This document shows positions 34,937 to 43,063 of a DNA stretch of 64,000 bases, one piece after another (the first letter of the stretch is position 1; the number at the start of each line of letters is the position of its first letter). The translations under genes and the position numbers were made by a program. The stretch comes from Bradyrhizobium lablabi (GTDB lineage: Bacteria; Pseudomonadota; Alphaproteobacteria; Rhizobiales; Xanthobacteraceae). The notes under the pieces were generated by a model, which worked only from the letters and a program-made list of their open reading frames with translations, searched no databases and was not told the DNA's origin. The stretch covers positions 62,001 through 126,000 of the forward strand of contig NZ_JAFCJK010000006.1 of the NCBI RefSeq assembly GCF_018131005.1, in the 5' to 3' direction.

Positions 34937-35504
34937 CTCGGATATCCAATCGCAAAAGGTCTGCGCAGGCGAGAGAGCAAACCGCCGCGAGAACGTCGCA
35001 GGCGGGCCGGGAGCGATCCGCAAGCTCGGTGATGGTCTGTGGCCCTTGTTCGAGTGCTACCGCGAGCCTTAACCGGTCAAGTAATGAGACCTGGTAGCCG
35101 GCATGTGACCAAACTATGCGCGAATTCGAAAACAGCGGCTCGCGTTGGATATCTTTCGCATCCCGCTCGAGCAAACGCAGGCCGTGTTGCTCCATGACAA
35201 AGATGAGGCGGGCTTCCTCTTCATCACGGCGCTCGGGGCGTGTTTGATAAACCCTAAGAAGAAATGTACCGTCTTCCCTTCGAAGCACAGCGCCGGCCAA
35301 CGATATGGGCGGACACTCTATCTGGGGCCCCGTACGATAGCGGATCTCGCGGACAGAAGGGTCCAAAGAAGCCTGTTCTAGAGCATAGCGGAGTAGCGAG
35401 TCATACACCGGTATCGCAGCGCGGCATTTGCAACTAGTAAAAAGGAGCTGTCGCGCGACAGGATGGCGGACTTTTCGAAATCGGGCATTGCTCATCGCGA
35501 TCAT
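34896..35504 (-). CDS. hypothetical protein, possible TnsA-like nuclease-fold plus winged helix (paralog 2)
   Basis: The protein has 202 residues. PVYDSLLRYALEQASLDPSV and REIRYRTGPQ parallel the corresponding part of the protein at 32587-33141. The C-terminal half (LLDRLRLAVALEQGPQTITE, then DVLAAVCSLACADLLRLDI) is a plausible winged helix. Start 35504 is chosen because AAAGGGA precedes it; an upstream ATG at 35543 is open. It sits downstream of a TGTAC palindrome and an XRE regulator gene. Possible roles are regulation of, or assistance to, the transposition genes; this is inference only. Confidence 0.6.
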   Translation of the reverse strand: MIAMSNARFRKVRHPVARQLLFTSCKCRAAIPVYDSLLRYALEQASLDPSVREIRYRTGPQIECPPISLAGAVLRREDGTFLLRVYQTRPERRDEEEARLIFVMEQHGLRLLERDAKDIQREPLFSNSRIVWSHAGYQVSLLDRLRLAVALEQGPQTITELADRSRPACDVLAAVCSLACADLLRLDIRDAPLGPQTLVLGP

Positions 35505-35696
35505 TTGCGTCCCTTTCTCTGTTCTGAATAGAAAACCACACAAGGCGCGGTTCGCTGCCAGGATCGGGCATCGTCGACAGTCGTCTGCTAAGCCAGATTG
35601 GCTTCAAACGTCCGCTTGGGAGCATCGCTCTAGTTGCTTGATATGAAATCGGCCCTGAACGGCCGATCGGCCAGTTCGGCTCGCACGTTCAGTTGA

Positions 35697-35714
35697 TGTA
35701 CTATATAGCGTACA
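35697..35714. promoter_or_regulatory. palindromic operator candidate TGTAC-N8-GTACA
   Basis: A perfect 5-base inverted repeat with an AT-rich 8-base spacer (TATATAGC) lies between the XRE regulator gene and the next gene on the minus strand, about 190 bases before the ATG at 35504. It has the size and symmetry of an XRE-dimer operator. The link to the adjacent regulator is inferred from position. Confidence 0.45.
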
Positions 35715-35814
35715 AAAAGATTACGTCGAAGCTATGGCCCATCTCTTTCACTTCGGATTTATCGAAAGTTTGCTATTACGAGCTCGGCTCACCATCTTCT
35801 GACTGCTTCGGTTC

Positions 35815-36060
35815 TCACCGGTCTGAATTGAGTAGCTCAGCCGCTTCCACACCCAAAGCTGCTGCTAGGCGCACAAGAGAGTCCAGCGTCGGGTTCGCCG
35901 CTCCTCGCTCTATCTGGCTAATTAGCGCGCGCCGAACTTCGGCTTCGTCCGCTAGATCGGCTTGGGTCATTCTTTGGGCGCGCCTAAAGTCCTTCACCTT
36001 CCGGCCGAGAGTAGCCCTCGCACGCTTTTGAATTGCCGCAAAGGACTCAAATTCTCTCAC
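35815..36060 (-). CDS. XRE family HTH transcriptional regulator
   Basis: The protein has 81 residues, essentially one Cro/CI-type helix-turn-helix: LGRKVKDFRRAQRMTQADLA, then RRALISQIERGAANPTLDSL and VRLAAALGVEAAELL. Repressors of this size control small adjacent operons, toxin-antitoxin units or mobile DNA. A TGTAC palindrome lies just downstream of the gene, before the next minus-strand operon. It follows the DUF2130 gene of the large accessory operon by about 150 bases, on the same strand. Confidence 0.88.
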   Translation of the reverse strand: MREFESFAAIQKRARATLGRKVKDFRRAQRMTQADLADEAEVRRALISQIERGAANPTLDSLVRLAAALGVEAAELLNSDR

Positions 36061-36217
36061 GGCTACCCCGCAAATCCTCTACTCCGAGGCAAAGGCTTGC
36101 AAACAACCTGCCACGGTTCGGTCGCAACTACCACTGCGATCATACGGTGCAAGGATTCGCGTCGGGAATTCCCGCTAAGGATTTGGGAGGTCTCTCCCAC
36201 AGTGGCCGCACTTCCCA

Positions 36218-37498
36218 CTACGAGCTCTGCGGCTCCAGGAGAGGAGTGTCCAAGCTCTCGATTTCGGGTAATGCCGTGCCGGCGATGCCTTGCAAATCGC
36301 CGTACATACTAGCCGTCGCATCTATGACACCATGAATTTGGCTTTCGCGCTTAGCCCAGATGCGGTTCATGAATTTGCGTTCCTTTTCAAGGTCGCCTTT
36401 GAGCTCTTCGAATTTCTCGATGATTCCTTCCACGCGCTGGCGGAAGCGCGGCCCAATTAGATACTGATAAATCTGCTCCATTTTCGTTTGCTGTCCTGCC
36501 TGAGACTTTCGCAAGGAGGCCAGCTCGGCAAGCGAATGGCGCAATGCTACTGCGACCGGGATCGCGCACCGCGGATGGGTCACCCACACTCCATCGATGA
36601 GGCCAAAGGTCTCCACTTCCTTCGGTAGAGCCTGCGAGACGATCAAAGCGAGGTCGGCCCGGGCACTTCTCTGATCCTCGCGCAATTTGGCGAGCCAACC
36701 GTCGTTCCATTTTTTCGTCGACTTGAATTCCCAAAGGATCGTTCCAACCGGTACGCCGACTAGACCGTTCACAGAGTGAACGACATCGCCGCCCAGCTCG
36801 CCGATTCTGACCGGCTCAATGCGGTCGTTCGGAAAGTTAGCTCTCAAAAGAGCCTCGAGTTGAAGCTCCAAGCCCTCTCCCTGCGTCTGCTGCGACCCCT
36901 GCGACGCCTTCCTCTTCAGATCTTCGATTGTCCTGCCCATCGATTCGATCTGAGCATCTTTTTGCGATACCTGTGCCTTGAGCTCGTCTTCCGCGTGTTG
37001 ACGGGCTTTCCTGTGAATTTCCGCCTGTGTCGCCTGCACTCGCTTCTCGATAAGAAGGTCGAGTTCACGCTTCTGCTCGTCGAGATCGCGCTGCTGGCGC
37101 AGCACTTCGGCCTGCACTTTTTGAGCCTCGGCGAGTTTGACGTTGTACTGCGCAAGAGTCTGCCGCATCTCGCCGAGCTGAGACTTCGTCTCGTTAAGTT
37201 CGGCGGAGGCCGCGTCCCGGGCTTTCCTCTGCTCGTCGGCTCTGATCTGGTCGCTCGTCTCCCGTACTCTCTGCGCAACTTGGTGATCCATGGCGCCGCG
37301 CGCGCGATCAAGCTCTTCGTCCTTGCGCCGAAGCTCTTCCGCTTTTTCCCGGTATTCGGCCTCCTTGGAGTCCAACTGCCTTTGGAGCGCTTTTCGTTCC
37401 GCTTCCAGCAGCGGCGCTGCCAAGGACTCCGTCAGCTGAATCTGATGTTTGCACTTCGGACAGGTGATGTTGGGTTCGGTGGTGTGCATTTCGGACAT
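36218..37498 (-). CDS. DUF2130 protein: zinc ribbon, coiled coil and restriction-nuclease-like core
   Basis: The protein has 426 residues. An N-terminal CPKC zinc knuckle (C13, C16) is followed by a long coiled coil (about 28-220, for example AERKALQRQLDSKEAEYREK). The DUF2130 core contains IGELGGDVVHSVNGL, then GTILWEFKSTKKWNDGWLAK, i.e. a D...(E)xK arrangement typical of PD-(D/E)XK nucleases. The second half is helical and ends in an acidic tail. Predicted role is a DNA-binding or cutting protein. Start at 37498 is the natural one; the frame is open to 37615. It is the last gene of the minus-strand run 44436-36218, 92 bases after the DUF6527 gene. Confidence 0.8.
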   Translation of the reverse strand: MSEMHTTEPNITCPKCKHQIQLTESLAAPLLEAERKALQRQLDSKEAEYREKAEELRRKDEELDRARGAMDHQVAQRVRETSDQIRADEQRKARDAASAELNETKSQLGEMRQTLAQYNVKLAEAQKVQAEVLRQQRDLDEQKRELDLLIEKRVQATQAEIHRKARQHAEDELKAQVSQKDAQIESMGRTIEDLKRKASQGSQQTQGEGLELQLEALLRANFPNDRIEPVRIGELGGDVVHSVNGLVGVPVGTILWEFKSTKKWNDGWLAKLREDQRSARADLALIVSQALPKEVETFGLIDGVWVTHPRCAIPVAVALRHSLAELASLRKSQAGQQTKMEQIYQYLIGPRFRQRVEGIIEKFEELKGDLEKERKFMNRIWAKRESQIHGVIDATASMYGDLQGIAGTALPEIESLDTPLLEPQSS

Positions 37499-37590
37499 TT
37501 GGTCTCCGGTATCGCAATTGTCAGTGCGTTGCCGACCAGGACTTGCGTGCCGTGGGCGTGAGAAGTGGCCGGCACGATGCGCTTTGCGCC

Positions 37591-38034
37591 TCAGACAAAC
37601 ATCGACTTGAACCATCCGATCAGACGACTTGATCGGTCGTGTTCCACTGGCCGCGAATGGAGCTGCGGAGCAGCTACCACTGCCGATTTGTCGGCCAGAT
37701 ACTGCGTGCGCGCGTCCTTGTCCCGCTTTTGGCCGGCCTCGATCTGCTTCTTCGTCCAGGACGGCGCCTCGATCACTCGTCCTTCCCTAACGAAGTAGTG
37801 CGAGCGGCACCGCAGATTCCAGTTGCCGACCGAGGGATGCAGCGAGACCGCATCCCCGTTGAATGACATTTGCCATTGCGCTGGATTGAAGGGCGTGATG
37901 ACCTCCTCGCCGCAGCCGCAGCAACACCGGTGCGCGGCTGTCGCGTACTCCATCGAGACATACAGGACGCCGGTTTCGATGTTGTCTGGCATCGTCTCGA
38001 CGAAGCGGTGCCTAAGCTGCTTGGTCCTGATCAT
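37591..38034 (-). CDS. DUF6527 family protein linked to bacterial ubiquitin-like systems
   Basis: The protein has 147 residues. The conserved core is GVLYVSMEYATAAHRCCCGC (H35, C37-C39, C41), then SLHPSVGNWNLRCRSHY (S68, C76, H79), followed by a basic C-terminal tail. In sequenced genomes DUF6527 proteins often accompany ubiquitin-like and E1-like genes and are thought to be metal-binding processing or accessory factors. That reading is from general knowledge of the family and not proven here. The ATG overlaps the stop of the E1-like gene (ATGA), showing tight coupling. Confidence 0.82.
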   Translation of the reverse strand: MIRTKQLRHRFVETMPDNIETGVLYVSMEYATAAHRCCCGCGEEVITPFNPAQWQMSFNGDAVSLHPSVGNWNLRCRSHYFVREGRVIEAPSWTKKQIEAGQKRDKDARTQYLADKSAVVAAPQLHSRPVEHDRSSRLIGWFKSMFV

Positions 38035-39206
38035 TCCTGGTCCTCGTTCAGCAACATGTTGCCGTCAGTCGTGTAGGTGGAGTGATGCTCCCGCTCCAAA
38101 TCGCGGTAGAAACCGCGGATCTTCTTCCATTTCACGACCGCCATCGCCGCGTTGAGCGCGTTCAGGTCCGCCACCTGGATGTTAGTGGCGTAGAGGTCGT
38201 TCTCGTCGCCGGCGCTGCCGAGCGAGATGCGGCCGCCGTGCACATGCGTTCTCATTTCGGGCGTACTTGCGGTCACCCGCAGGATGCCGCCCAGCGATCC
38301 GTCGACAAACTCAAGGCCCATGCCGACGTCGACGAAGGGAATGCCCATCTCCTCGCATTTCTGCACGGCAAGCTTCTTTGGCTCCCCCGCATCCATACAG
38401 ATGAAGGCGAACGTCGCGCCGTCGAGGAGGTGAAGATTGCTCTGGTCTAGCGCGACCGCATGCGGAACGATGTTCCGGTGCATCTTGGAATATATGCCGG
38501 CGAGGTAGTGGACCTTCTTCTGCACCTGCCGCAGTTCGTCCAGCGATGCCGCACCAGGGGTTCGGAACGCGTTGTGCGTCAGGAAATCGTCGCCGTCGAT
38601 GGCCCGGATCTCGGCGACCGGCGTCTTCGCGACCAGGTCAAAGGCGTAGGCGCCGGTCCCGCCGAGGCCGATGAACGCCACCCGTTCGTTCTTGAGCAGC
38701 GCCGTCAAGGCGCCGATGCCGGCGCGATCGGACGCCGTCTCGGTGTAGTTGAAGACGGTGTCCTCCTCCGGCTCAGGCGCCGCATAGGAGCGAAGCTTGA
38801 TATCCGGTCTGACGACGGCGGCCGGGCCGGCGATGACGCCGGCGTAGGTCGTCATCTTGGCGTGGTAGTCGGCGTAGCCTTCGGGCGGCTTGCAGGAGAA
38901 GGCATACTTGGCGGTGACACCGTTGCCGAGATCGACGGCGCCATTGCCGTGTCGCAACGCCTCGATCTCCCTGCCGTCCTTGCTGCAGGGATAGTCGCCG
39001 TCCCAGTGGACCACGTGCGTATCGGGGCGCTGCGTGACGTCGCCTGCCAAGGTGAGGGACGAGATCAGGCGCCCTAGCCTGACCTCGCCTTTTGCATTGA
39101 CGTACGGCACTTCCATGACGAGGAAGCCGCCGCGGATCCGCACCGCATAGCCTTCCTCGCGCAGCTTGCGGAGGTCCGGGTTACGATCGAATGGTTTTTG
39201 TGACAT
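38031..39206 (-). CDS. E1-like ThiF-family adenylyltransferase with N-terminal possible E2-like domain
   Basis: The protein has 391 residues. The C-terminal ThiF/E1 domain has the nucleotide loop FIGLGGTGAYAFDLVAK (GxGGTG at 180-185), IDGDDFLTHNAFR (203-215, with the conserved Asp and Arg), and a candidate catalytic Cys at 270 in FICMDAGEPKK. The N-terminal ~150 residues form a separate domain (VRIRGGFLVMEVPYVNAKGE, HVVHWDGDYPCSKDGREI), whose GDYPC (Cys74) could be an E2-type cysteine. If so, this is a single E2-E1 polypeptide. The enzyme would activate and transfer the ubiquitin-like protein encoded just upstream, whose gene overlaps this one by 26 bases. Confidence 0.85.
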   Translation of the reverse strand: MSQKPFDRNPDLRKLREEGYAVRIRGGFLVMEVPYVNAKGEVRLGRLISSLTLAGDVTQRPDTHVVHWDGDYPCSKDGREIEALRHGNGAVDLGNGVTAKYAFSCKPPEGYADYHAKMTTYAGVIAGPAAVVRPDIKLRSYAAPEPEEDTVFNYTETASDRAGIGALTALLKNERVAFIGLGGTGAYAFDLVAKTPVAEIRAIDGDDFLTHNAFRTPGAASLDELRQVQKKVHYLAGIYSKMHRNIVPHAVALDQSNLHLLDGATFAFICMDAGEPKKLAVQKCEEMGIPFVDVGMGLEFVDGSLGGILRVTASTPEMRTHVHGGRISLGSAGDENDLYATNIQVADLNALNAAMAVVKWKKIRGFYRDLEREHHSTYTTDGNMLLNEDQE

Positions 39207-39588
39207 TGAAGATCGTCCCCTCTTTTTTGACCTTGACGTGACCGCCAGGGCCGAGTTCGCCGGCGTGCGGTTCCGATGCGGCGTGGCGATACGTCATCGA
39301 GAACGCCACGTTGGGATCGTGGGACCCCGGAAACGCGAGCTGCACGATCTGTTCGAAGCTGACGATGTCGCCCTTTACCGTGCGCTTGCGCGCGTTGACG
39401 ATGATCTCGGACTCGCGCGGATGGAGCGCTTGTTCGAGCTCATGTTCCGCGTCGGCCAGCTCATGCTGGGCGCGCTGTTCTTGCTGGTGGGCCTTTTCGA
39501 GGTCCTGCTCGGCGTGGTGGATATGTTCCAGAGCACGTTCCACCGGATCGCCGTGCTCCGGCGGGGAAGAGGGGTCGTCGATCTTCAT
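39181..39588 (-). CDS. ubiquitin-like (multiubiquitin-type beta-grasp) protein with coiled-coil N-terminus
   Basis: The protein has 135 residues. A highly charged coiled coil covers about 14-58 (ERALEHIHHAEQDLEKAHQQ). One beta-grasp domain covers about 60-135, with SEIIVNARKRTVKGDIVSFE, QIVQLAFPG, GGHVKVKKEGTIFNVTKTIR. This is the pattern of bacterial poly-ubiquitin-like proteins, here with a single domain. There is no C-terminal diglycine; it ends TKTIRS, so processing or a non-canonical linkage would be needed. The gene overlaps the E1-like gene by 26 bases. Start at 39588 was preferred to 39627 for its sensible N-terminus. Confidence 0.8.
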   Translation of the reverse strand: MKIDDPSSPPEHGDPVERALEHIHHAEQDLEKAHQQEQRAQHELADAEHELEQALHPRESEIIVNARKRTVKGDIVSFEQIVQLAFPGSHDPNVAFSMTYRHAASEPHAGELGPGGHVKVKKEGTIFNVTKTIRS

Positions 39589-39663
39589 GTTTGCACCTAT
39601 CGGTTGGGTGAGCCTTGCGGCCCTCACCCCACTAATCGGTGCGGCAAACCTCGACCGGTAATC

Positions 39664-42600
39664 TCAGGCGAACTTTTTTTGGAAGGAGCCGGCCGGCACT
39701 GGCCCGCAAACGAAGAAGGCCGGGCAGTTCGGGCAGGTGAACAAGGAGACGTTAGGGGCGAACTCGCCGGCGCGGATGCCGGAAAGGGCCTCTTCGAGAT
39801 GCTTCCTCTTTGTTTTCAACGATTTGTCCGTAAACGAGATGTCGGACGTTTCGCGGTCGGACAAGTGCTGCACCTGGACTTGGGCGCCGGGCGCGTTCCG
39901 CTGCACGGCGATGGCGAACGCCCCGGCTTCGATCTCCTTGACGTCGTCTTCCCGGTAGTGGCCGGTCTGGATTCTCCGGAGCAACCGCCTGCCACCCTTC
40001 AAGACGAGCATGTCGTCCGGCATGACGACGATTTCGCCGGTGTCGATAGAAAATCGCAGCGGCATCGGCGCCGTCGCGGCGAGACCGGCGCGTTCGGCCA
40101 GGAAGTAGCCGATCATGTCCGACGCCATCGCGCGGAATTCCTGGGCGTAACCGTGCTCGGTCAGCTTTCGATCCGCGAAGGCCTGGTCGACCAAGCCCGC
40201 GACCTGGCGTGTGTCGGGAGCTGTAGCTCCCCACGAAACGATCTCCTTGATCACGGCGCGGACCGCGTCGTGCAGCTGCAGGAATGGCGTCAGTGTTCGG
40301 CGGCCACCTACGTTCAGGACATGCGTATAGAAGAAGCGGCGCTGGCAAGACTTGTAGAGACCGATCTGGAATCCGCTCACGCTTATTGCGCCGTCGATCT
40401 CGATTGGAATCGGTTCGTTCTCCGGCGGCACGGGACAGTCCGCCAGGCCGCCCAGATGCCGCGCGGCGAGCCTGATGCGCTTCACAAATTCTGAAGGTTC
40501 GCGTCGGTATCCCCTCACATCCTGCGTCGCGGCGTAGATGAAGAGACGGTCTTCCGCCCGCGACAGGGCCACGTAGAAGAGACACTCCTGCTCCTCGACC
40601 TGTCCCGCCCGGAAGACATCGAGCGCGGCGCCAGTCGCCCCCTCGATCATCCCGTCGGGCGGCAGACAGGGCGGAGCTGGTACTGTTCGCGGTAGCACGT
40701 TCACGTTCATGCCCGGCAGGTGGATTACGTGAAACTCCAAGCCTTTTGATCCGTGGATCGTCATGAGGCGCACCGCGTCGATACCTTGCGCAGCGGCGGG
40801 TAGCTGGCGCAGATCCCGGTCGTCTCCCAGCCGGAGGAGTCTTCTGACGCGATCCAAGAGCCGCCGGACCGGCAGGCCCTGCGCCGCGGGCTGAACCCGC
40901 ACGAAATTCATGAATTGCCAGATCGCGATCGCTGCCGATCGGTCGGCGACCGCGGCGGAGGAGGCCAGACGCGCGGCGATACGCGTCCGGTCCAGGAGCA
41001 GTCGGGCCAGAACGTCCCATGGACCGGATTTGCTTTCGAAACCGCCGAGCGCCGTCGTAAGTCTCGCGACCGCGTCACGGCCCTGCGTCGACGCGCCGCT
41101 CAAGGTGGCGGGATCCCGGAGCCCCGCCAGCGGCTCCCACTTGTCCTCTCCCAGCGCGGCGAGCATAGCCGTGACGTCGGCCATGGACATCTCGAACTCG
41201 GGCCAGCACGCGACGCGTAGCAGGCCCATCGCCCGGCGATCGGTCAGGAGAGACAGAAAGGCCAGCAGATCCTTCACTTCCGGACGCTCGAAGAGGCTTC
41301 CAAGGAACAACACCGGGATGCCGAGCCGCTCAAGCTCCCGACCGGTCTCGGACAATTTCTCGTTGCCCGTGCACAGGACGGCCTGATCTCTGAAGGCGTG
41401 GCCGAGGGCCGCCATGTCGCGGATGGCGCTCGCCAAGGCCGTCGGCTGCTGGTCCGCGGTGGTCACGGTGAGGAACTCGGGTGCGGCGCCGATCGACTTG
41501 CGGGTCGCGTCGAGGGCACTGTCGTTGCCGCCGGCGATCATCTGCCTCGCGAAAACCGAACAGGCATCGACGATCTCCGACGTCGATCGGTAATTCTTCT
41601 TCAGCCGACCTCTTTTGCCGCCTGGAAAATCCTCGCGGCCGAAGCGCCGCATATTGAAGGAAGACGCGCCGCGGAAGCGGTAGATCGATTGCTTGGCGTC
41701 GCCGACGACCCAAAGGTTGCGGCCGTCGCCGCAAAGAGCCTTCAGGAGCAGGACGCTGCTTCGGTTCACGTCCTGATATTCGTCCACGAGCACGTGGTCG
41801 TACGCCCGTTGCAAGTGCTCATGGACGGCGGCGTTCTGTTGCAGAAGGCGGACTGGCAAGGAAACGAGGTCGCCAAAGTCCACGCATTGCGCGTCCCGCT
41901 TCAGCGTTTCGTAGCAGCGATAGACCTTCGCGACCTCCAGCGCCTTGTCGGCTTCCTCGGTCCGCGCCGGGGCAACGCAGTCCCGCATCTTTTGCGCCAG
42001 GCGGGCGTACTCTTCAGCATCGACCACCTCGTCCTTGGCCCGCGAGATCGCCGCGAGAAGATCGGCGATCTTCTGCGTCGGATCGTACAGATTGCGATAG
42101 TGGAGCAGCCCCAGCTTTGGAAACTCGCGCTCGATCAGCTCCACTGCCTCGGTCTTGTCCATGAGCCGAGGGTTGGGCGGCAGCCCGAGCTCCACGTGAA
42201 AGCGGCGGATGATATCCAGGCCGAACGCGTGGAACGTGCCGATCCACATCGCCGAGGCCTCCCCCGGACGCTTGCGCGCCAGGCGGCCGGCCATCTCGCC
42301 CGCGGCCTTGTTCGAGAACGTCAGGACGAGGATGCGGCGCGGGTCGACCCCCTCGTCCAGCAGCGACTCGATCCTGGCGGTCAGTGTCTGTGTTTTGCCG
42401 GTGCCCGGACCGGCCTCAAGCATATAGGCCTCGCCTCGATGCGCGGCGGCATCCGCCTGCTCATTGTTGAGAGGTCTGTCGGCGTCGCTCTTTTCCACCG
42501 GAGGCGCGATCGCCGGCAGAAGTACCGCGTCGAAGATCTGCTGTGCCACCACGTCGAACGGCGCGCCGAGACGTGCCGCGATATCCGAAGCCGCCATGCC

Positions 42601-43059
42601 ATCGTCGACGTGTAGCTTTTTCGCGACCGGGCGGGGAAGGAGGAATTCCCGCGCGAACAGGTCCATCTGGACCTCGCGCCGCTGTCGACGCCCGTAATCG
42701 ACGACGCGATCGACGCCGGTCGGCGACGGCTCCGCCGGCCGCGCCGGATCGATTTCGGCCGCAGTCTCGTCGTCGGGCGCGTCGCCAAGTTCCGCATGCG
42801 CGATTTCGTGCAGCACCAGGAAGGCCTGATCGAACGGGCTTCCGGAGTCTTCATGAACGATCAGGCGATTTGCGGCGATGAGCGTCGCCCGGCTTCCTTC
42901 GAGAACGGCCGCTCCCGGAGACGTCGGTTCAACATCGAAGCCTCGCCGGTTGGCCTCAGCCACCGCGAAGTCGTAGGGGCGCCAAGGGTTGCTGCCGAGC
43001 TCCACGGCCTTCCGGTGAAGGTCGGCCGCCCTCTGTCTTCCGAGTTCGACCGCATCCAC
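39664..43059 (-). CDS. ImmA/IrrE peptidase - UvrD-type helicase - PD-(D/E)XK/Fe-S fusion protein
   Basis: The protein has about 1131 residues from a GTG at 43059 with GAGGGAGA upstream. Residues 1-190 form an ImmA/IrrE zinc metallopeptidase (HEIAH at 84-88). The SF1A helicase follows: Walker A GPGTGKT (217-223), LVLTFSNKAAGEM, DEYQD (426-430), VVGDAKQSIYRFRGA, LMTIHGSKGLEFHVIHLPG and YVALSRAEDRLFIYA. The C-terminal AddB/RecB-like module has the Fe-S cysteine set SCQRRFFY and CPNCPAFFVC. Its nuclease line reads RRIQTGH where DYKTG is usual, so it may be cleavage-inactive. It starts four bases after the upstream gene. The long open frame upstream to 43479 is not real coding. Confidence 0.88.
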   Translation of the reverse strand: MDAVELGRQRAADLHRKAVELGSNPWRPYDFAVAEANRRGFDVEPTSPGAAVLEGSRATLIAANRLIVHEDSGSPFDQAFLVLHEIAHAELGDAPDDETAAEIDPARPAEPSPTGVDRVVDYGRRQRREVQMDLFAREFLLPRPVAKKLHVDDGMAASDIAARLGAPFDVVAQQIFDAVLLPAIAPPVEKSDADRPLNNEQADAAAHRGEAYMLEAGPGTGKTQTLTARIESLLDEGVDPRRILVLTFSNKAAGEMAGRLARKRPGEASAMWIGTFHAFGLDIIRRFHVELGLPPNPRLMDKTEAVELIEREFPKLGLLHYRNLYDPTQKIADLLAAISRAKDEVVDAEEYARLAQKMRDCVAPARTEEADKALEVAKVYRCYETLKRDAQCVDFGDLVSLPVRLLQQNAAVHEHLQRAYDHVLVDEYQDVNRSSVLLLKALCGDGRNLWVVGDAKQSIYRFRGASSFNMRRFGREDFPGGKRGRLKKNYRSTSEIVDACSVFARQMIAGGNDSALDATRKSIGAAPEFLTVTTADQQPTALASAIRDMAALGHAFRDQAVLCTGNEKLSETGRELERLGIPVLFLGSLFERPEVKDLLAFLSLLTDRRAMGLLRVACWPEFEMSMADVTAMLAALGEDKWEPLAGLRDPATLSGASTQGRDAVARLTTALGGFESKSGPWDVLARLLLDRTRIAARLASSAAVADRSAAIAIWQFMNFVRVQPAAQGLPVRRLLDRVRRLLRLGDDRDLRQLPAAAQGIDAVRLMTIHGSKGLEFHVIHLPGMNVNVLPRTVPAPPCLPPDGMIEGATGAALDVFRAGQVEEQECLFYVALSRAEDRLFIYAATQDVRGYRREPSEFVKRIRLAARHLGGLADCPVPPENEPIPIEIDGAISVSGFQIGLYKSCQRRFFYTHVLNVGGRRTLTPFLQLHDAVRAVIKEIVSWGATAPDTRQVAGLVDQAFADRKLTEHGYAQEFRAMASDMIGYFLAERAGLAATAPMPLRFSIDTGEIVVMPDDMLVLKGGRRLLRRIQTGHYREDDVKEIEAGAFAIAVQRNAPGAQVQVQHLSDRETSDISFTDKSLKTKRKHLEEALSGIRAGEFAPNVSLFTCPNCPAFFVCGPVPAGSFQKKFA

Positions 43060-43063
43060 GTTT

